Source of the DNA: Rotaria macrura
Lineage: Eukaryota; Rotifera; Eurotatoria; Philodinida; Philodinidae
Assembly (NCBI GenBank): GCA_900239685.1
Contig: OENT01000025.1
Span: 124,001 to 188,000 of the forward strand
DNA: 64,000 nucleotides
Direction: 5' to 3'
Shown: piece after piece, positions 38,836 through 52,332 of the stretch
How positions within the stretch are numbered: position 1 is the first letter of the stretch
Layout of the letters: each line of letters starts with the position of its first letter
Notes under the pieces: model-generated
What the model saw: the letters and a program-made list of their open reading frames with translations, nothing else
What the model was told of the DNA's origin: nothing
The model's database searches: none
Made by a program: the position numbers and the translations under genes

Positions 38836-41353
38836 ACTTATGTGATTTATTATAAACAAGACAAAAGTATTTCTATTACAATTGCACTTTCAGATCTCGT
38901 TCAACAGTTGATCGTTCCCGCTAGTATTAAAAAACTCACACATTATATTATTACAGAAGTGGAAAAAATTTCACAAGCTGAAAGCACTTTTCTCATATTA
39001 GGCAGCTTACTCCGTATTATGTATAATTAGATGGATTACTCAAGTGAATAAAATAATGTACGATTTCATATCATCGAGTATTTTTAATGAATCGATTCTA
39101 ATACTTTTTCTACGTACAGATTGCTTCAGTAAATGTTATAAATCCATGATTTGACCTGTGCTTGAATAGATATGTTACACTCACTCCTATTGATCTTAGT
39201 TGTTGTTTGTGACATGGTTTTTCTAAAATTTATTTCCATGGCTTAAAAATTTGATTGTTGTATTCAATGAAGTGCATATAATTAAAACATGGAAAACATA
39301 TAATGACAATAATGTTTTGTACATACATGAAATTTTATTCAAGAACCAATTGAATGACGACTGTAATATCAATGTCGTTTCGGAAAGACGTACCATAGCA
39401 ATCATCGTAATAAATATTCGTAGAGAAGGTATAGCTTAAATCAGATACTGTCAAAACTCGATAGGCAGGAGAGAGTTCGAAATTTTTTAACTGTATTCGT
39501 TAAATGTATATTTTATGTCTGATTTTCTACAGATTGGTTCAATAGAAAGTAATACATAGACTCTTATAAAGATTTTCTTCTTAGAAAGTTATTTTGTGTT
39601 ATACTAGATGTATTTGAGTGAGTAGACCGTCGAGGAAACTGTAGAATTCTGATTGAGGTCTACTTTAACAGAAAAAAACGAATAATGACGGCAAATAACA
39701 CAGTATACTGTGCGACCATTGGTCCCCGGTGAAAAATTTTCGCTGATTTAATCGAATTATTCTGCAACAAAGTCAAAATTGAAATCGATTGATAATTTCG
39801 ATTATCGTAGATCACGACTTAACCATTACTTCATATTGCTACTTATCCAGTGTTAAATTTTCGGATTAAAATTGATTATTATGCAACAAAATCGACATTA
39901 TCAATCGATTTTAAATCTTGATTTTCCTGCATAATAATCAATTTTAATCCGAAAATTTCATACTCAATAGGTAACAATATGAAGTAATGGTTAAGTCGTG
40001 ATCTACGATAATCAAAATAATCAATCGATTTCAATTTTGATTTTGTTGCAGAATAATTCGATTAAAATCAGCGAAAATTATTCACTGGGTCTTCCTCCTC
40101 AATTGTTTTTTTCTATGTCGATTGAATATTTTCATGCTTTTAGAAAGCATATCAGGTTTCTGCCAAATTTAGATTGTACAAGAACGATGCGCTTAATAAT
40201 ACTGGTTCTTAGGTGTTCTGTCCATTTAATTTGCGTCATTTTTGAGCTCGATTACTATATAAAGAATTAGATCGTAAACATTATGATTAAATAAAACATT
40301 GAACCAATCAGAAAAAGTCCAATGTCTTCTGTCAAAATATTTTTTTGCACAAGAAAGTCGCCTTGTTGTGGCTACTTATTGATTTCTTTAACATGGGGAA
40401 ATTTACCGTATTTATTTAAATGTTTGACACTGAACTTTGAGAAGCTCAATAGTTTATTACTGCAAACTATAACTATCCATGAATCATATCCAATATTGAA
40501 TTCTTTATGAAAGTATATGAAATTTTTCGATGAATTTTACTTACTGTACTGGTAGTGATATATAAATGTATATAGAACTTACCATTGATGGTTCTGATTT
40601 ACTTCGTTAAAACATATCTATTCGAGGATAGATACGATACCAATTTCGAGAGGAACAAAAAACCTTGAAAAGTCTTAGACGACCAGATGGCTGCTAATAT
40701 TGTGTCACTCCCACACTTTATGATGTCCAATCATTATTCTTTTATATAGCAATACTTTGTCGATTTTGTCAGTCTAGGTATTTGACACAATTCTATTGTG
40801 AATGAAAAAGATTATTCTACTATCACAATCTTTAAAGTAAGCATTCAAAATAGACTGTTGGTTACGAATAATTTCTCAAAGATTTGTATTGTAAAAAGAC
40901 GATTTATAGCGTCAGTTTTATACAACTGTGAACGAGAACAATTTCAATGAAAAATATGGCCGAAACTATTGCATCTACATTGAGGTTTGCCATTGGTTGT
41001 GAGAATCGAAACTGTTGAGGTGAGAAGGTGAAGAGTCATGATTTCCAGCTGAACATTCTTCACAAATAGGTCTTTATAATAAAGCTATCTAAATTTAAAT
41101 TTAAGAAGTGTAGATAATGTCCTTTGTTAAGTTCTTTGACATTCGTTAGCGTTATTACAAAAGATTGATAGTGTCCATTTCACTTAGTTTTTAATAGTTG
41201 TTTGTTAAACAAACAAGACTTTCATAAGTATTGAATAAACACACATAAGCAGAAATAAAATAATTAGAACACAAAGCTAATCATTATGAATACAGAAGAA
41301 GAAGAAGGAAAAAAAACAGAGAACAAAGAAAACATGGAGATATCGATCATTTA
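38836..41353. other. Non-coding region with a palindromic MITE
   Basis: About 2.5 kb between RPAIN and the 3' end of the Kunitz gene. Apart from the palindrome at 39725-40089 nothing is recognised. Short frames here lack motifs and splice support. Confidence 0.5.
39725..40089. mobile_element. Near-perfect palindromic MITE, 365 bp
   Basis: The element reads almost the same on both strands: CCCGGTGAAAAATTTTCGC at the left end matches the complement of the right end CCCAGTGAATAATTTTCGC, and similarity continues through both arms to a centre near 39907. The blocks GATCACGACTTAACCATTAC and ATTTTCGGATTAAAATTGAT occur in both arms. It has no coding capacity. A short TC may be duplicated at the borders, but this is too short to be conclusive, so the superfamily is left open. 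Confidence 0.88.
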
Positions 41354-43448
41354 TTAAATATTGAGTATTCGGGTAACACACATATCAATACATTGTTGTT
41401 TTCGTAAAAATTTATTTTCATTACCTTTACAACCTGAATAATCGAATTGGGAGCATTCATTCGTTTTATAATCATAATGCCACATTGAAAAATGACCGAA
41501 ACATGTACCTTGATCTGGTCGTGGAGCACATGCTAGAAAATCATTCGTATATATTTTTAAGGAAAAACTAACACATTGAGTGTTACTTACTGATACATTC
41601 TAAATGACATTCATGTAAAGTTTGGAAATTATTCGTATTTCCACCCAAACCACGATAAATAAATAGATGACACGTATCTTGATTCGGATCATAGTACCAT
41701 CGATTATGATATCGCATACTAGTATCATGGTAGCCGGCATCTCGTGGTTGATAACAACGAATGGGACGATCTGATTAGATAATAAGAAAAGTGATGTGTT
41801 CTATATTTTTCTGTCATAGTTCTATTTACCATGTTCTGAACCATCTTTTGGCTTGCACAGAGGTTGTCCGTTACTTGTTACATTACATATGTCATCACCA
41901 AAACATTGATAGTTCTATTGAAATTACATGAATTATTTGAAAGAGAACTTCTTTTATATATCTATGCGTGTGTGTATGTGTGTTATTATGACTCACTTTG
42001 CAAGGTGGATCACAATTACATTCAGTATTATTAATCACTTCATATCCATATGGACATTTTTGTGAACATCCACATGAAAAATCGCATATAGGTTCGACTG
42101 TTGTTTGTACAATGAATTCGGTCGTTTCATTTGAATATTCATTGTCATCCGTAATCGCAGTCGATGTATCACTTTGTGTTACTTCGACAAACGCATTAGA
42201 TTCGCTTATATCTTGGTTAGTCACTGTTGTATCGATCGATAGAACCGTAGTATAATTCATTCCATGTTCAATAGATGTTTTATCGTTTTGTGTAGCATTA
42301 ACAATGATCATCGTATCTGTATTCTCATCCATCATGGTAGTATTGTATTCTGAAACTATGATTGTTTGATTGTCATTGCTTGCTTCCGCTCCCATTGTAG
42401 TACTTTGCAAAAGATGAACAGATGTATCAAAGTCAGATTTTGACAATGTTGAAAGTTCGATCACAGAAATAGATGATGTTTCTGTGACATGATCTAAAAT
42501 AATCGAGCATACAAAAAAAAGTTGAGATTGATTCAATTGAAACTTGCTCATGTTTTGAATAGTATTGAGATTATCGGTTGTAGTATCAGTAGCAGACTCA
42601 TTTTTTTCATCTGACATTACTTGATTGATATCGGTAACCTTTGTTGATAGTACATTTGATTCTAATGTATTCATATTCGTAATGTCATCGGATATTGTCG
42701 ATAGAACTATATTGTTAACAGTAGTCAAATGTTCATCGTGCTCAATAGCTGGTTCACTATCAGTTGTATTATTTTGTAAAATATCATCAGTCGTTGAAAC
42801 AGTTTTTTGCTCATTTGTTTCAAGTAAATCTTGTCTTAATATTGGATATCTCATATATGTTACTGTTTCTAGTAGAGTTGAATTTTCGTCAGCATGCAAT
42901 TCAGAACTATTTATATTTGACTGTTCTGTTGTCATTGTTAAATTGTATGAAAATATATCATTCGTATTGTTTATAAATACTGTAGATTCATTGTCAATGG
43001 TAGTCATACTACTAGATTGCTCGACTACTGTTTCATCTATTGGAATTTCAATTTCATCATAGTCTTCTTCTTTTGACCACCGCTTCCATCGTTCACCCGA
43101 TGGCAATAGAGGTCGTCTCCGTGATAATACAGGTTCTAATGTTGTTAATTCATTGTTACCAACAGATAGAGGATTTCGACGTTCCAAAGGTAATTTAGAC
43201 GAAGAATACAAATACGAACGAAGACTAGCAGTATTGACATTCTAATAGAGAAAAAGAGAGGAAAGTGTGACATCATATCGAAATTCATAGATCGGTTTTT
43301 TCTTCACAAATCTCATCAAATTTATTCTTGCGTTGTGAAAAATAATTGTAATCTTAAAGATAGACTATTATTTAAATATGTTAATACATACGTGCATTAT
43401 CAGTAATAAGAACATCAATGGTAATAAATAAGAATAATAAATAGCCAT
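41354..43448 (-). CDS. Secreted Thr/Ser-rich protein with antistasin-like and two Kunitz domains
   Basis: Five exons (43448-43392, 43241-41997, 41914-41830, 41770-41591, 41532-41354) join in frame to 581 residues. Exon 1 is a signal peptide (hydrophobic LLPLMFLLLIMH). Residues about 60-400 are Thr/Ser/Asn/Asp-rich with many N-glycosylation sequons, a mucin-like stalk. A Cys-rich block at about 405-433 (CDFSCGCSQKCPYGYEV then CNCDPPC) resembles antistasin-type inhibitors. Two Kunitz domains follow, at about 468-521 and 524-574. The second has all six cysteines, with Phe at the position after the second cysteine, which would suit chymotrypsin-like targets. The first has four: both cysteines of the reactive-site disulfide are replaced (Tyr and Leu). 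A protease inhibitor or matrix protein is likely. It is transcribed away from the EGF gene, sharing the 2.2 kb between them. Confidence 0.88.
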
Positions 43449-45687
43449 CGTTTTGTTTCACTGTTATATTGATCTTCAAATGAACTCAAAGTTATTTACT
43501 GGAGAAAATGATTAGTTAGATATCGTAAGGAATATCTTTCGTTTCTTTCTTTCTTTTTTTGTTCTGATCTATTCCGATAACGTAATACTCATCATTATAA
43601 TATTCTCTTCTGATGGACAGTTAGTCCTGCTGTGTTTCTCTTTCTTCACTGCGCGATGTAATTTATTGATAATCGGCCTATGGGCAAGTTGAGATCTCTT
43701 CTTATTTTTCTTCTCGATTTACATTATCATTACAGTAACGATTTTTTCTCCTTACAAGCATCCTCTATCGATATTGTTTTATTTTCTTTCTCTCCGTAGG
43801 CATCCATCAATGGATAGCACGAAGCCCTACTAGTTGGATAGTGATAGATATGTATATATTTATAAAGTAAACTGACCCGTATACAAAAGCACAAACACAT
43901 TTCATAATCGTTTAGTAAAAACATCAAAATGATGGAAAGAATCAGAATTGTATGCATGTAATCTTTTTCAACATCTTTTCATTAGTATAAACATACATCA
44001 ACACTTTGTATATGCAATTAACTAATTGTGCGTGTCATCATCATCATCATCATTATCATTATCATCAATGTCGTTACTTAGCCATGATTGATGTTAACAA
44101 CATCTAACTTGTCGTGTTGTTGTTGTTGTTGTTTTTTATCATTCGAAAAAGAGAAGCTACAAGTCAATTGTCAAGGTCAATGATAATGGCACTTTTTTTT
44201 ATCGTCGTTGTTGTTCTATTATGATGAAGAAGCAGCAAACGATCGATTGCATCATGATATTTTGCAGCCATGCACAAACATTGCATATGCACTGATAACT
44301 GTCCTTTCACTATTGTGTAATACAGCATATTCTTTATGAACAACAAAAAATAATACGAAGGAAGACAGAATAGTAGTTGCCGATCAGTACTATCTTTATG
44401 TTTGTACGATTGCTATCAATATCTCTCGAGAGATGATTAGACTCATTAGAAATAACAAAAAACAAACAATTTCTTATCAGAATTCTTTTGTGATGCAAGA
44501 TGTAGCAAGAAAAAAAACCTACTATGTTGATTGAATATATGAAAATTAATTGTACATATCAATAGATAGTTTATTCCGGTTAGATCTGTAAAATCAAATG
44601 AAATAATCAATATCGTTGATCAAAATATCTTGATTCGTTTGCATTGGACGTATACGGAAACATATTTGTCAATTCCTTACGGAAGAAAACAACATACTAT
44701 ATTGATATTTGATGAACTGTAGACAGATATGCTGCAAACAAATATGTTACTGACAGGTTGATCGTTGTTTTTGTGCATGCATGAGAACCTATGTACTATC
44801 GAATAATATTTTCTAATCGAAAGTACATTATCAACTATAGAGGATGATTATGTAAATCGAATATATATATGTGCAATTAATCAATTGTCTCTAATTTTGT
44901 GAAGATAATAGAATGAAACTCAACCCTAAAGAAATGAATATGGTCAATTATTGTTATTACGAGAGACTTTATAACATATTCATGAGAACAATCATTTTAT
45001 CAAGCATAAAATCAAATGAATATCATACCATAAAATCATAGTAAATTGTTTTTTGTCTTCTCTCTTTTGCATAATACACATACTCAGTCGATTTTATTTT
45101 TGATTAACAGCACGCATCATAACATAAGCTTTTGATAATTAAATAGGATTTCTCTAATAAACCGATAATGGCATCGATGAGCATGACGACTATTCTTTCA
45201 AAGTTCGAGGATTAAGTCAAGCAAATTTTATCACAATAAGCATGTGTTTGACAACCAAACGCCTACTAGACTGTCGAATTCGATTTTGATGCGACATGAA
45301 ATGTGATTTTATTGTCCAGATGCTTGTTAAATAGAAATGAAAGGCAAGGCAAAATAAAAAGAAGTGTATATTAATAACAACAACACAATAGCAAGATTAT
45401 TCATGATCGTAAGTATAAAGTGTATGGAAGATCGATGAACTCATGTCTATCGTTCATGCTTATTCTCTTTTCGCTTTCTGTACGATTTTTTTCTCCTCTT
45501 TCTTCGTTTTCAATAGGTATATACATACACAGTAGTAGTTCATGTAGCACGAGTCAAGAGAAAAAAAAGAACAAAATTAACCGATTTCAATCACAGTTCA
45601 TTTTCATCGAACAATAAAGACTCAAGAGGATAGACATCTTTCCATGAATAAATTGGAGATCTTTTTCTTTCTTTCTTTTTTTTCCAG
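43449..45687. other. Shared upstream region of two divergent secreted-protein genes
   Basis: About 2.2 kb between the ATG codons of the Kunitz gene (minus) and the DOMON/EGF gene (plus). It contains an imperfect TCA repeat (44035-44067) and a GTT repeat (44114-44133). No coding exon was recognised. Both promoters should lie here. Confidence 0.5.
44035..44067. repeat. (TCA)n imperfect microsatellite
   Basis: TCA/TTA trinucleotide run with two interruptions; a short GTT run lies 50 bp further on. Confidence 0.85.
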
Positions 45688-48600
45688 ATGAGGCATTTTT
45701 CACATTTACTATTCTTATTACTAATACAACTGTTTAAACGTAGGTTTCCTACTGCAAATGGAACAAAAATATGTTGTTTTTTATTATTATTTTCTTTCAA
45801 ACTATAGAGGTACATAGCGAATGTACTGGTGGAACATGGACAATTCAAGATAGAACCATTGGTTCGTTTACAATATCTTGGAGATACAATTTCAGTTCCA
45901 ATATGGTTCAATTTCTTATTGAAGGTATATTTATAAGATTTATTTAGTGTATTAATCTTTGAATGTTGTTAGGTTTAACTATGTCGAACATTAATCTTAC
46001 ATCTACTTATATAGCCATTGGATGGTCGGATAAAGTATCATCGATGGTTTGATTGTTTCATTTGTTTCTCTTGAGAATGTATCTGACGAGTATTTATTTT
46101 TTATGTTATTAGGATAACACGGATCTTGTAATTTTTTATCCTGAAAATCGAATAATTGAAGATAGGTATGAAATGAGAAAAAAAATACTACTATCGTTAT
46201 CTTTTGACTCATGTGTTTAAAGATACTCTCGTGGATATATAATACCATCGGTTGATAATGAACAAGACTTTTGTGTTATTCAAACGAATATTACTGGGCA
46301 CAATGTTTATGCAACATTCGAACGACTTAGTACAACTGAAGATAATGATGATATTAGTTTCACATCAGATGTATACTTAATGTTCTCAATGGGTTCTTAT
46401 GAGTTACCTAATGATACTCAAAGTTTTAAATTGCAAAAGCATTTCTTTCGTGAATCGCTTACAACAAGCATAAATCTGATTAATTGTATTTCAAGTAAGA
46501 AGCAACATTTGATGTTTATTACAGTAAAAAACAAATCTTCTCCCTGCGAAATTTAGTTGGTTGCTTGACAGTCAACTGTACAACGAGCTCGTGTCCATGT
46601 TTACAAGAAGTAACTACACATGCTGGTCAATGCACTTGTTTTCCATCATCATCATCATCATGTGTATCGAATTCGACAGTACCTGTGTCAACAACGACTA
46701 GTTCATCAGTATCGGCAATTATGAATGGTCTAATAATCTCTTATTTTTGTTCTAAATTGACTATAGTATAGTTTTCCATTTTAAGGTTCATGTGAAAATC
46801 AAATAAATTCATGTTCATCGAATGGATTTTGTATTCAAATATCATCTGATCATTACATGTGTCAATGTAAATCTGATTATACGGGTGTACTTTGTCAAAC
46901 GCCTTTATTCGCACCCGATATTGACATTTTAAATGCATGTCAGTGTGTTAATGGAGGTGTCTGCTTAATAGACGGAACTTGTTCATGTTCGGATCTCAAT
47001 CGAGGAAAATTTTGTCAATTAGGTTTGTTGAAACTAATGAAAATAACTATCGAAAAAGAAATATTTTTTCTTGTTGTTATCTTTTGATAGAAAATCCATG
47101 TAATCACTTTTGTCATAATAATGGTATTTGTACAGTTAATTGTACCGAAACCAAATGTGACATGCCAAATTGTACATGCGTAGATCGTTACTATGGTGAT
47201 CAATGTAGTAGAATCACTATTGATGTGTGTCAATCAAATCCTTGTACTAATGGATATTGTAGTGAAACGATAGATGGATATTTTCAATGTCAATGTAGGA
47301 GTGGTTATATTGGTACTCGATGTGATATGAGTGAGAGAAAAACTGAAGGTGAATTTAGTTTGTTATTAATGATTTCTATTTCTAGTTGATAGTTGTTTGT
47401 CAAATCCATGTAGTCAAGGCACTTGTGTAACATCATCAAATTGTCTTGGAGAAGTTTGTGATTATTCATGTCTTTGTTCAAATGATACAACAGGTTATTT
47501 TGTTGTTACGTTAATCTTTACATAGGCAAAAACTAATTAAATAAAATAGGTAGAAATTGTGAAGTAAATCTCGATCCATGTTGGAGTAGTCCATGTGAAA
47601 ACGGTGGTAGTTGTTCAGTGTCATCAAATAATTATTCATGTCAATGTTTATCACCATATGGTGGTACTAATTGTGAGTTAATTATAAATGTATGCATACC
47701 AAATCCTTGTCTAAATAATGGTAATTGTATTCGTAATTTAAACGTATCTGATGATGAATATACGTGTGAATGTCAAACGGGTTACATGGGTAGAAGATGT
47801 GAATATTGTAAGTATTATTGTTTCAATTGTAAAGTTTCTATTTAAAAAATAGACTTCATAATCAAAATAAGGACAGAATTGTTTTATTCTTTTATTGGGC
47901 TATTTAGTCAATAGTTGTGTGTCATCACCATGTTTAAATGGTGGTCAATGTATTTCTTCCATAACGAATTGTTCTTTGACCGAATGTCCAATGAATTGCA
48001 TTTGTTTGAATGGTACCACAGGTGTTTATTGTGAACAAGAAGATACTTCGTGTTCAACAATTTTTTGTTTGAACAATGGAACTTGCTTAGTAAACGAAGA
48101 GACGAATGCTTCATACTGTCTATGTCCATCGAATGTAACTGGTAATCGGTAAGATGAAGATGCTGATTAGAATCATATTTCTTAAAAAATAATACCATAT
48201 TTCACAGATGTGAAACAATTCAAACAGTATGTACAAATGCAACCTGTTCAAATCATGGAGTGTGCTTTATTGATGCATCATCTGATAATGGTACAACACA
48301 TTGCTTGTGTTCTTCAGGATATACCGGACAATATTGTGAAACATCAGTATTATCTCTTAGTATTTGTTCACAACAACCTTGCGGCAATGATAACACTTGT
48401 ATTCAAACATCCATGTCATCGTATTACTGTATTTGTTCCGATGGTTTTACAGGACAATCGTGCAATTCAAGTAAATTTATCCAAAAACTTTCGTGCCAAG
48501 GGTTGTTTTTCTATATTCTCTAATGAATCGTCCTGTAGAAGACATGTTGAAACATAGCATGTAGTTTCGGATCTTTCACGTCACACACAGTATTAAGTAT

Positions 48601-51600
48601 TACATAACCATAGATCAATGTCGAAAATACAGTATGTCGTCTATATTGTCGGTGCATATTTATTTTCTCAGTAAACATATGAGATACTATGTAGATGACG
48701 ACTAAAAAGATAAGTTTGATTTCATTTTGATTAGTACAAGATATTACGTTGTCGTTCTTTTTGGAATCTTACAATGATTGAACTAGTGATTTCTTCTTAT
48801 TTTCTAAGGTGTATTAACATCCTGTGCTGGTTCACCATGTCGTCATTTATCAACATGTCAACAAGTTGAGAATAAAAATCCTCCAAGTTATAAATGTATT
48901 TGTCCAAATTACTTAACAGGCGATCGATGTCAATATACAAACACTTGTCAAAAACAACCGTGTTTAAATCAAGGCAGATGTATTGCACTTGGTCCACAAA
49001 ATAATTTTATGTGTCTGTGTTCCCCGGGCTATGGACACTATGATTGTTCAATATGTAAGAATATGAAATATTCAAAATGTAATGTTGTTTTTTCTCTCTA
49101 TTTTGCACTCAATAGATTTGGGTCTGTCATGTAATTCAATTGTATGTTTAAATGGTGGTTTCTGTGATCATAATAGTACGAACATTCAATGTATATGTCC
49201 ACCAAATTATGCTGGACCACGTTGTGAATGGAGTAAGAAAAATGAATTTTTTCTTATTCATCAATTGAAAAGACACTTCGTATTTCGTCTAGCTTCAGTT
49301 TGCTCTACGAATACATGTCATAATGGTGGTACATGTCGACAAATAGCTTCGACAATGGCTGAATGTTTATGTCAAACAGGTTTTACGGGTCCAACTTGTA
49401 ATTTAAGTATGTTTGATAATCTAAACATTGGTTTCATATTGATATTCGCTGCATTATTTAGGAGATTCTTGTGCATTATCACCATGTAAAAATGGTGGCG
49501 GTTGCACAACATTACTTGTCGACACTGGTACATCATGGTCAGCTTATCGGTGTGTCTGTCCACCGGGTATTTATGGACAAAATTGCGATAAAGGTAAGTA
49601 TCATGAAATAGAGTTCTTCATGAAATTCTTTTTCCTTCTTTGACTTCTTTTTTCATTATCTTTTTTTCCTATTTAAGAAATTAGTTCGTGTGCAAATATG
49701 CTCTGTCCACCATATAAGATTTGTAGTGAACAACCGACAGGACCCGTATGCATATGTGCAGGAAATAAAGTTGGCACATTTTGTCAATATGGTAAAATTC
49801 AAAAGTAATTTTCTAAAATGTGTTTCTTCGCTTCTACTTAGATAATCCATGCAGTTCATCGTCATCGACTTGTCATAATGGCGGCACATGTTTATCATCA
49901 AATACTGAACCACCGATAAGTGCATGTGTTTGTCGAGAAGAATTTACTGGTTCGCATTGTGAGATATTAAAAGAAAGTGATCCGTGTGCCAGTGATCCTT
50001 GTCAAACACGTGGTTATTGCGCATTGTCAACATCAAATAAAACATATACGTGTGTGTGTAAAGAGGATTTTATTGGTGAAAAATGTGAACAAAAACATCC
50101 ATGTTTATCATCACCATGTTTAAATCAGGGCATATGTCAAGCTAGTTGGAATCAAACTGACGCTTGGTTTCGTTGTCGTTGTGTTGGAACATATACAGGA
50201 AACAGATGCGAAACATCTATGCTAAATCCTTGTGGAGGATTATGTATGAATGGGTAAATAGTTTATTTGTATTTTCTTTTGAAAATTCATTATATAAATA
50301 CTTGTTTCTCATGTCTTTTTTTTTTGTATGTAGAAGTCCATGTCACAATGGAGAATGTGTTTGTCCAGCGATATATACAGGAACATTTTGTGGATTTAGT
50401 AATTTAATTTGTTGTATTTTTTAAAAATAATTTACAATGGAAATTTTCTCTTAATTAGATAATCCCTGTTATCATCGAATATGTCGAAATGGTGGTACTT
50501 GCTCAGTTATATCTAACAGAACAAGTGTTTCATTTACATGTACTTGTTCAAGTTCCTATACTGGGCAATACTGTGACATACCACTTGATCTATTGATGGA
50601 TAGTAGTTGTTCATTAGAATGCATGAATGGTGGTTCATGCGTGAATGGAATGTGTGTTTGTACAACACAATATGTCGGACCGTCATGTGAATATGGTACG
50701 AATTGAATTTTGAAAAACATATTAATCAAAGTCACTGTTAATTCCTTTTTTTCTTGGGTCTGATAGAAAATCCATGTATAGACAAAAATCCATGTTTAAA
50801 TAGTGGTACTTGCATCGGTCGATATAATACTAATGGAACATTATCTACACAGTGTTTGTGTCATCAAGGATTTACGGGAAACTTTTGTGAATGTAGGCTA
50901 AAATAAAGAGACCGAAAGGTGCTGTGAGTATTAAATCTGACATTGTATTTGTTGTTTAGCGATACTGTGTTCGTCCAAATCGTGTAACGGTGGTATTTGT
51001 AAAGCTAAACAAAATAGTATAGTTTGTTTATGTCCAGAAGGCAAAATTGGTGATCGTTGTCAAGTAATATTTTCGCTCGCTCTTGTTTCTGGCATATTTT
51101 TCAGTTTGTTTTTTTTTCATTACTATTCATGTTTTAGTACGTAAACATATGTGCTACGAATCCATGTTTATCGAATGAACGATGTGAACAAATCGGAAAT
51201 CAATATCAATGTAAGTCATTTTCGGTATGCTAGTTTAACAAAAGCAGATATGAATTTTGTTTCATTTCAAAGGTATTTCATGTTATGATAAAAGTTCGTA
51301 TTGCTCATTCTATCAATTACATATCGAATTTTGTAATAAGCGCTATACGGTACAAGTTGATGATGAACTTGTTGATGTACCTCGAGCATGTGAACGCTCA
51401 TGTGGACTATGTATACCCGTACAACAATTAAATGATATTCCTTCTGAAACATGGAATAATTCAACATTAGTAGAAGAAAATAATACAATATCAAGTACAA
51501 GCATCATAGGAAATGTCCAACAAGAAAAATGCATCGATAAACGAGATGATTGTGCATTAAAAAAGCTTTATGGATTTTGTCAAATTTACAATGAAAAATA

Positions 51601-51652
51601 TCCAGATGATTGTGTTAAAACATGTCATCCTGATTGTGCTACGTTTTCTTAA
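45688..51652 (+). CDS. Large secreted DOMON-EGF-ShKT protein
   Basis: A long multi-exon gene. The first exons are 45688-45739 (signal peptide), 45808-45924, 45973-46046, 46113-46165, 46223-46494, 46557-46727 and 46786-47022; the last is 51273-51652. After the signal peptide, exons 2-5 encode a DOMON domain: [32 protein letters not shown], then [10 protein letters not shown] Cys/Ser-rich linker follows, then about 25 EGF-like repeats (46790-51235), many with the CxNGGxC and CxCxxGFTGxxC pattern. Two six-cysteine ShKT modules close the protein, starting at CYDKSSYC and CIDKRDDC. No membrane segment is seen at the C terminus. DOMON domains bind haem or sugars in other proteins; EGF and ShKT modules are extracellular. 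An adhesive, matrix or signalling role is inferred. The acceptor TTTTTTTCCAG touches the ATG. AATAAA is near 51691. Confidence 0.9.
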
Positions 51653-51809
51653 TACATTTTTTTTCGGAATATTTTTTTTCCTCGAAATACAATAAAATGT
51701 TCGTTTTCATATACAATTGCATCGTATATGAGTTTGAATGAAAAAAAAACACAACTCGCTACATTACCATCATTGAAATGACTTTAAAAATTGTCTTCTA
51801 GTAAAATAC

Positions 51810-51881
51810 AGCAGCGTGGCGCAGTGGAAGCGTGCTGGGCTCATAACTCAGAGGTCGGTAGATCGAAACTACTCGCTGCTA
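51810..51881 (+). tRNA. Initiator tRNA-Met (CAT)
   Basis: A 72-nt cloverleaf without intron. Acceptor stem AGCAGCG/CGCTGCT has seven pairs starting with A1:U72, with discriminator A. The D stem is GCGC/GCGT, the anticodon loop CTCATAA gives CAU, and the T loop is ATCGAAA with A in place of the usual T54. A1:U72 and A54 mark initiator rather than elongator tRNA-Met. The three G:C pairs normally closing the anticodon loop are here G:C, G:U, G:C. CCA is not encoded and a T-run, the RNA polymerase III terminator, follows at about 51886. Confidence 0.96.
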
Positions 51882-52332
51882 CTATTCTTTTTTGTGTTTC
51901 ATTGGTTGATGACTAAGAGACAGAACAGAAAAGAAAAAGTGAGCGCAGATATAAAATTGCTCTTCGTGTCTTTTTTCTACGCAATCTTTCAGGGTATGTT
52001 TCAAGTGTGAATGCGTGATTCATTGACAGCCCACCGGTAACTATGAGATACAGAGTCATGTGATTATTTTTTTAAATGCCCCGGAAAGTTTGCTTTATTG
52101 TTAGTAATTTTAAACTCATAAGTGACACGTCATTCGTAGAGAAACTATTCACCTACGAAAAACATTGTAAATAAAGTGACTAAGAATTTGCGTCATCATT
52201 TTATTATTTGCCAACAGAGTATTTATATTTATATATGTATCGTTGTTTCTTCTTTATATGAAATCAATTATTGACTTTTTAGGTAGAAAAACTTCTTCAT
52301 CAACAAATATAGACAATAAAGTCGAAAAATCA
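51882..52332. other. Spacer between the tRNA gene and the small unknown gene
   Basis: About 450 bp holding the polymerase III terminator T-run and, at its end, an acceptor (AG at 52281-52282, TTGACTTTTTAG) that probably receives the leader of the next gene. Nothing else is recognised. Confidence 0.5.

Noticed and set aside
38842-39030. 62-codon frame just after RPAIN
   Set aside because: It overlaps the RPAIN 3' end, after an AATAAA. It has no recognisable fold and no splice support.
42625-43062. 145-codon plus-strand frame inside the Kunitz gene
   Set aside because: Antisense shadow of the Thr/Ser-rich minus-strand exon, whose splicing and domains are convincing.
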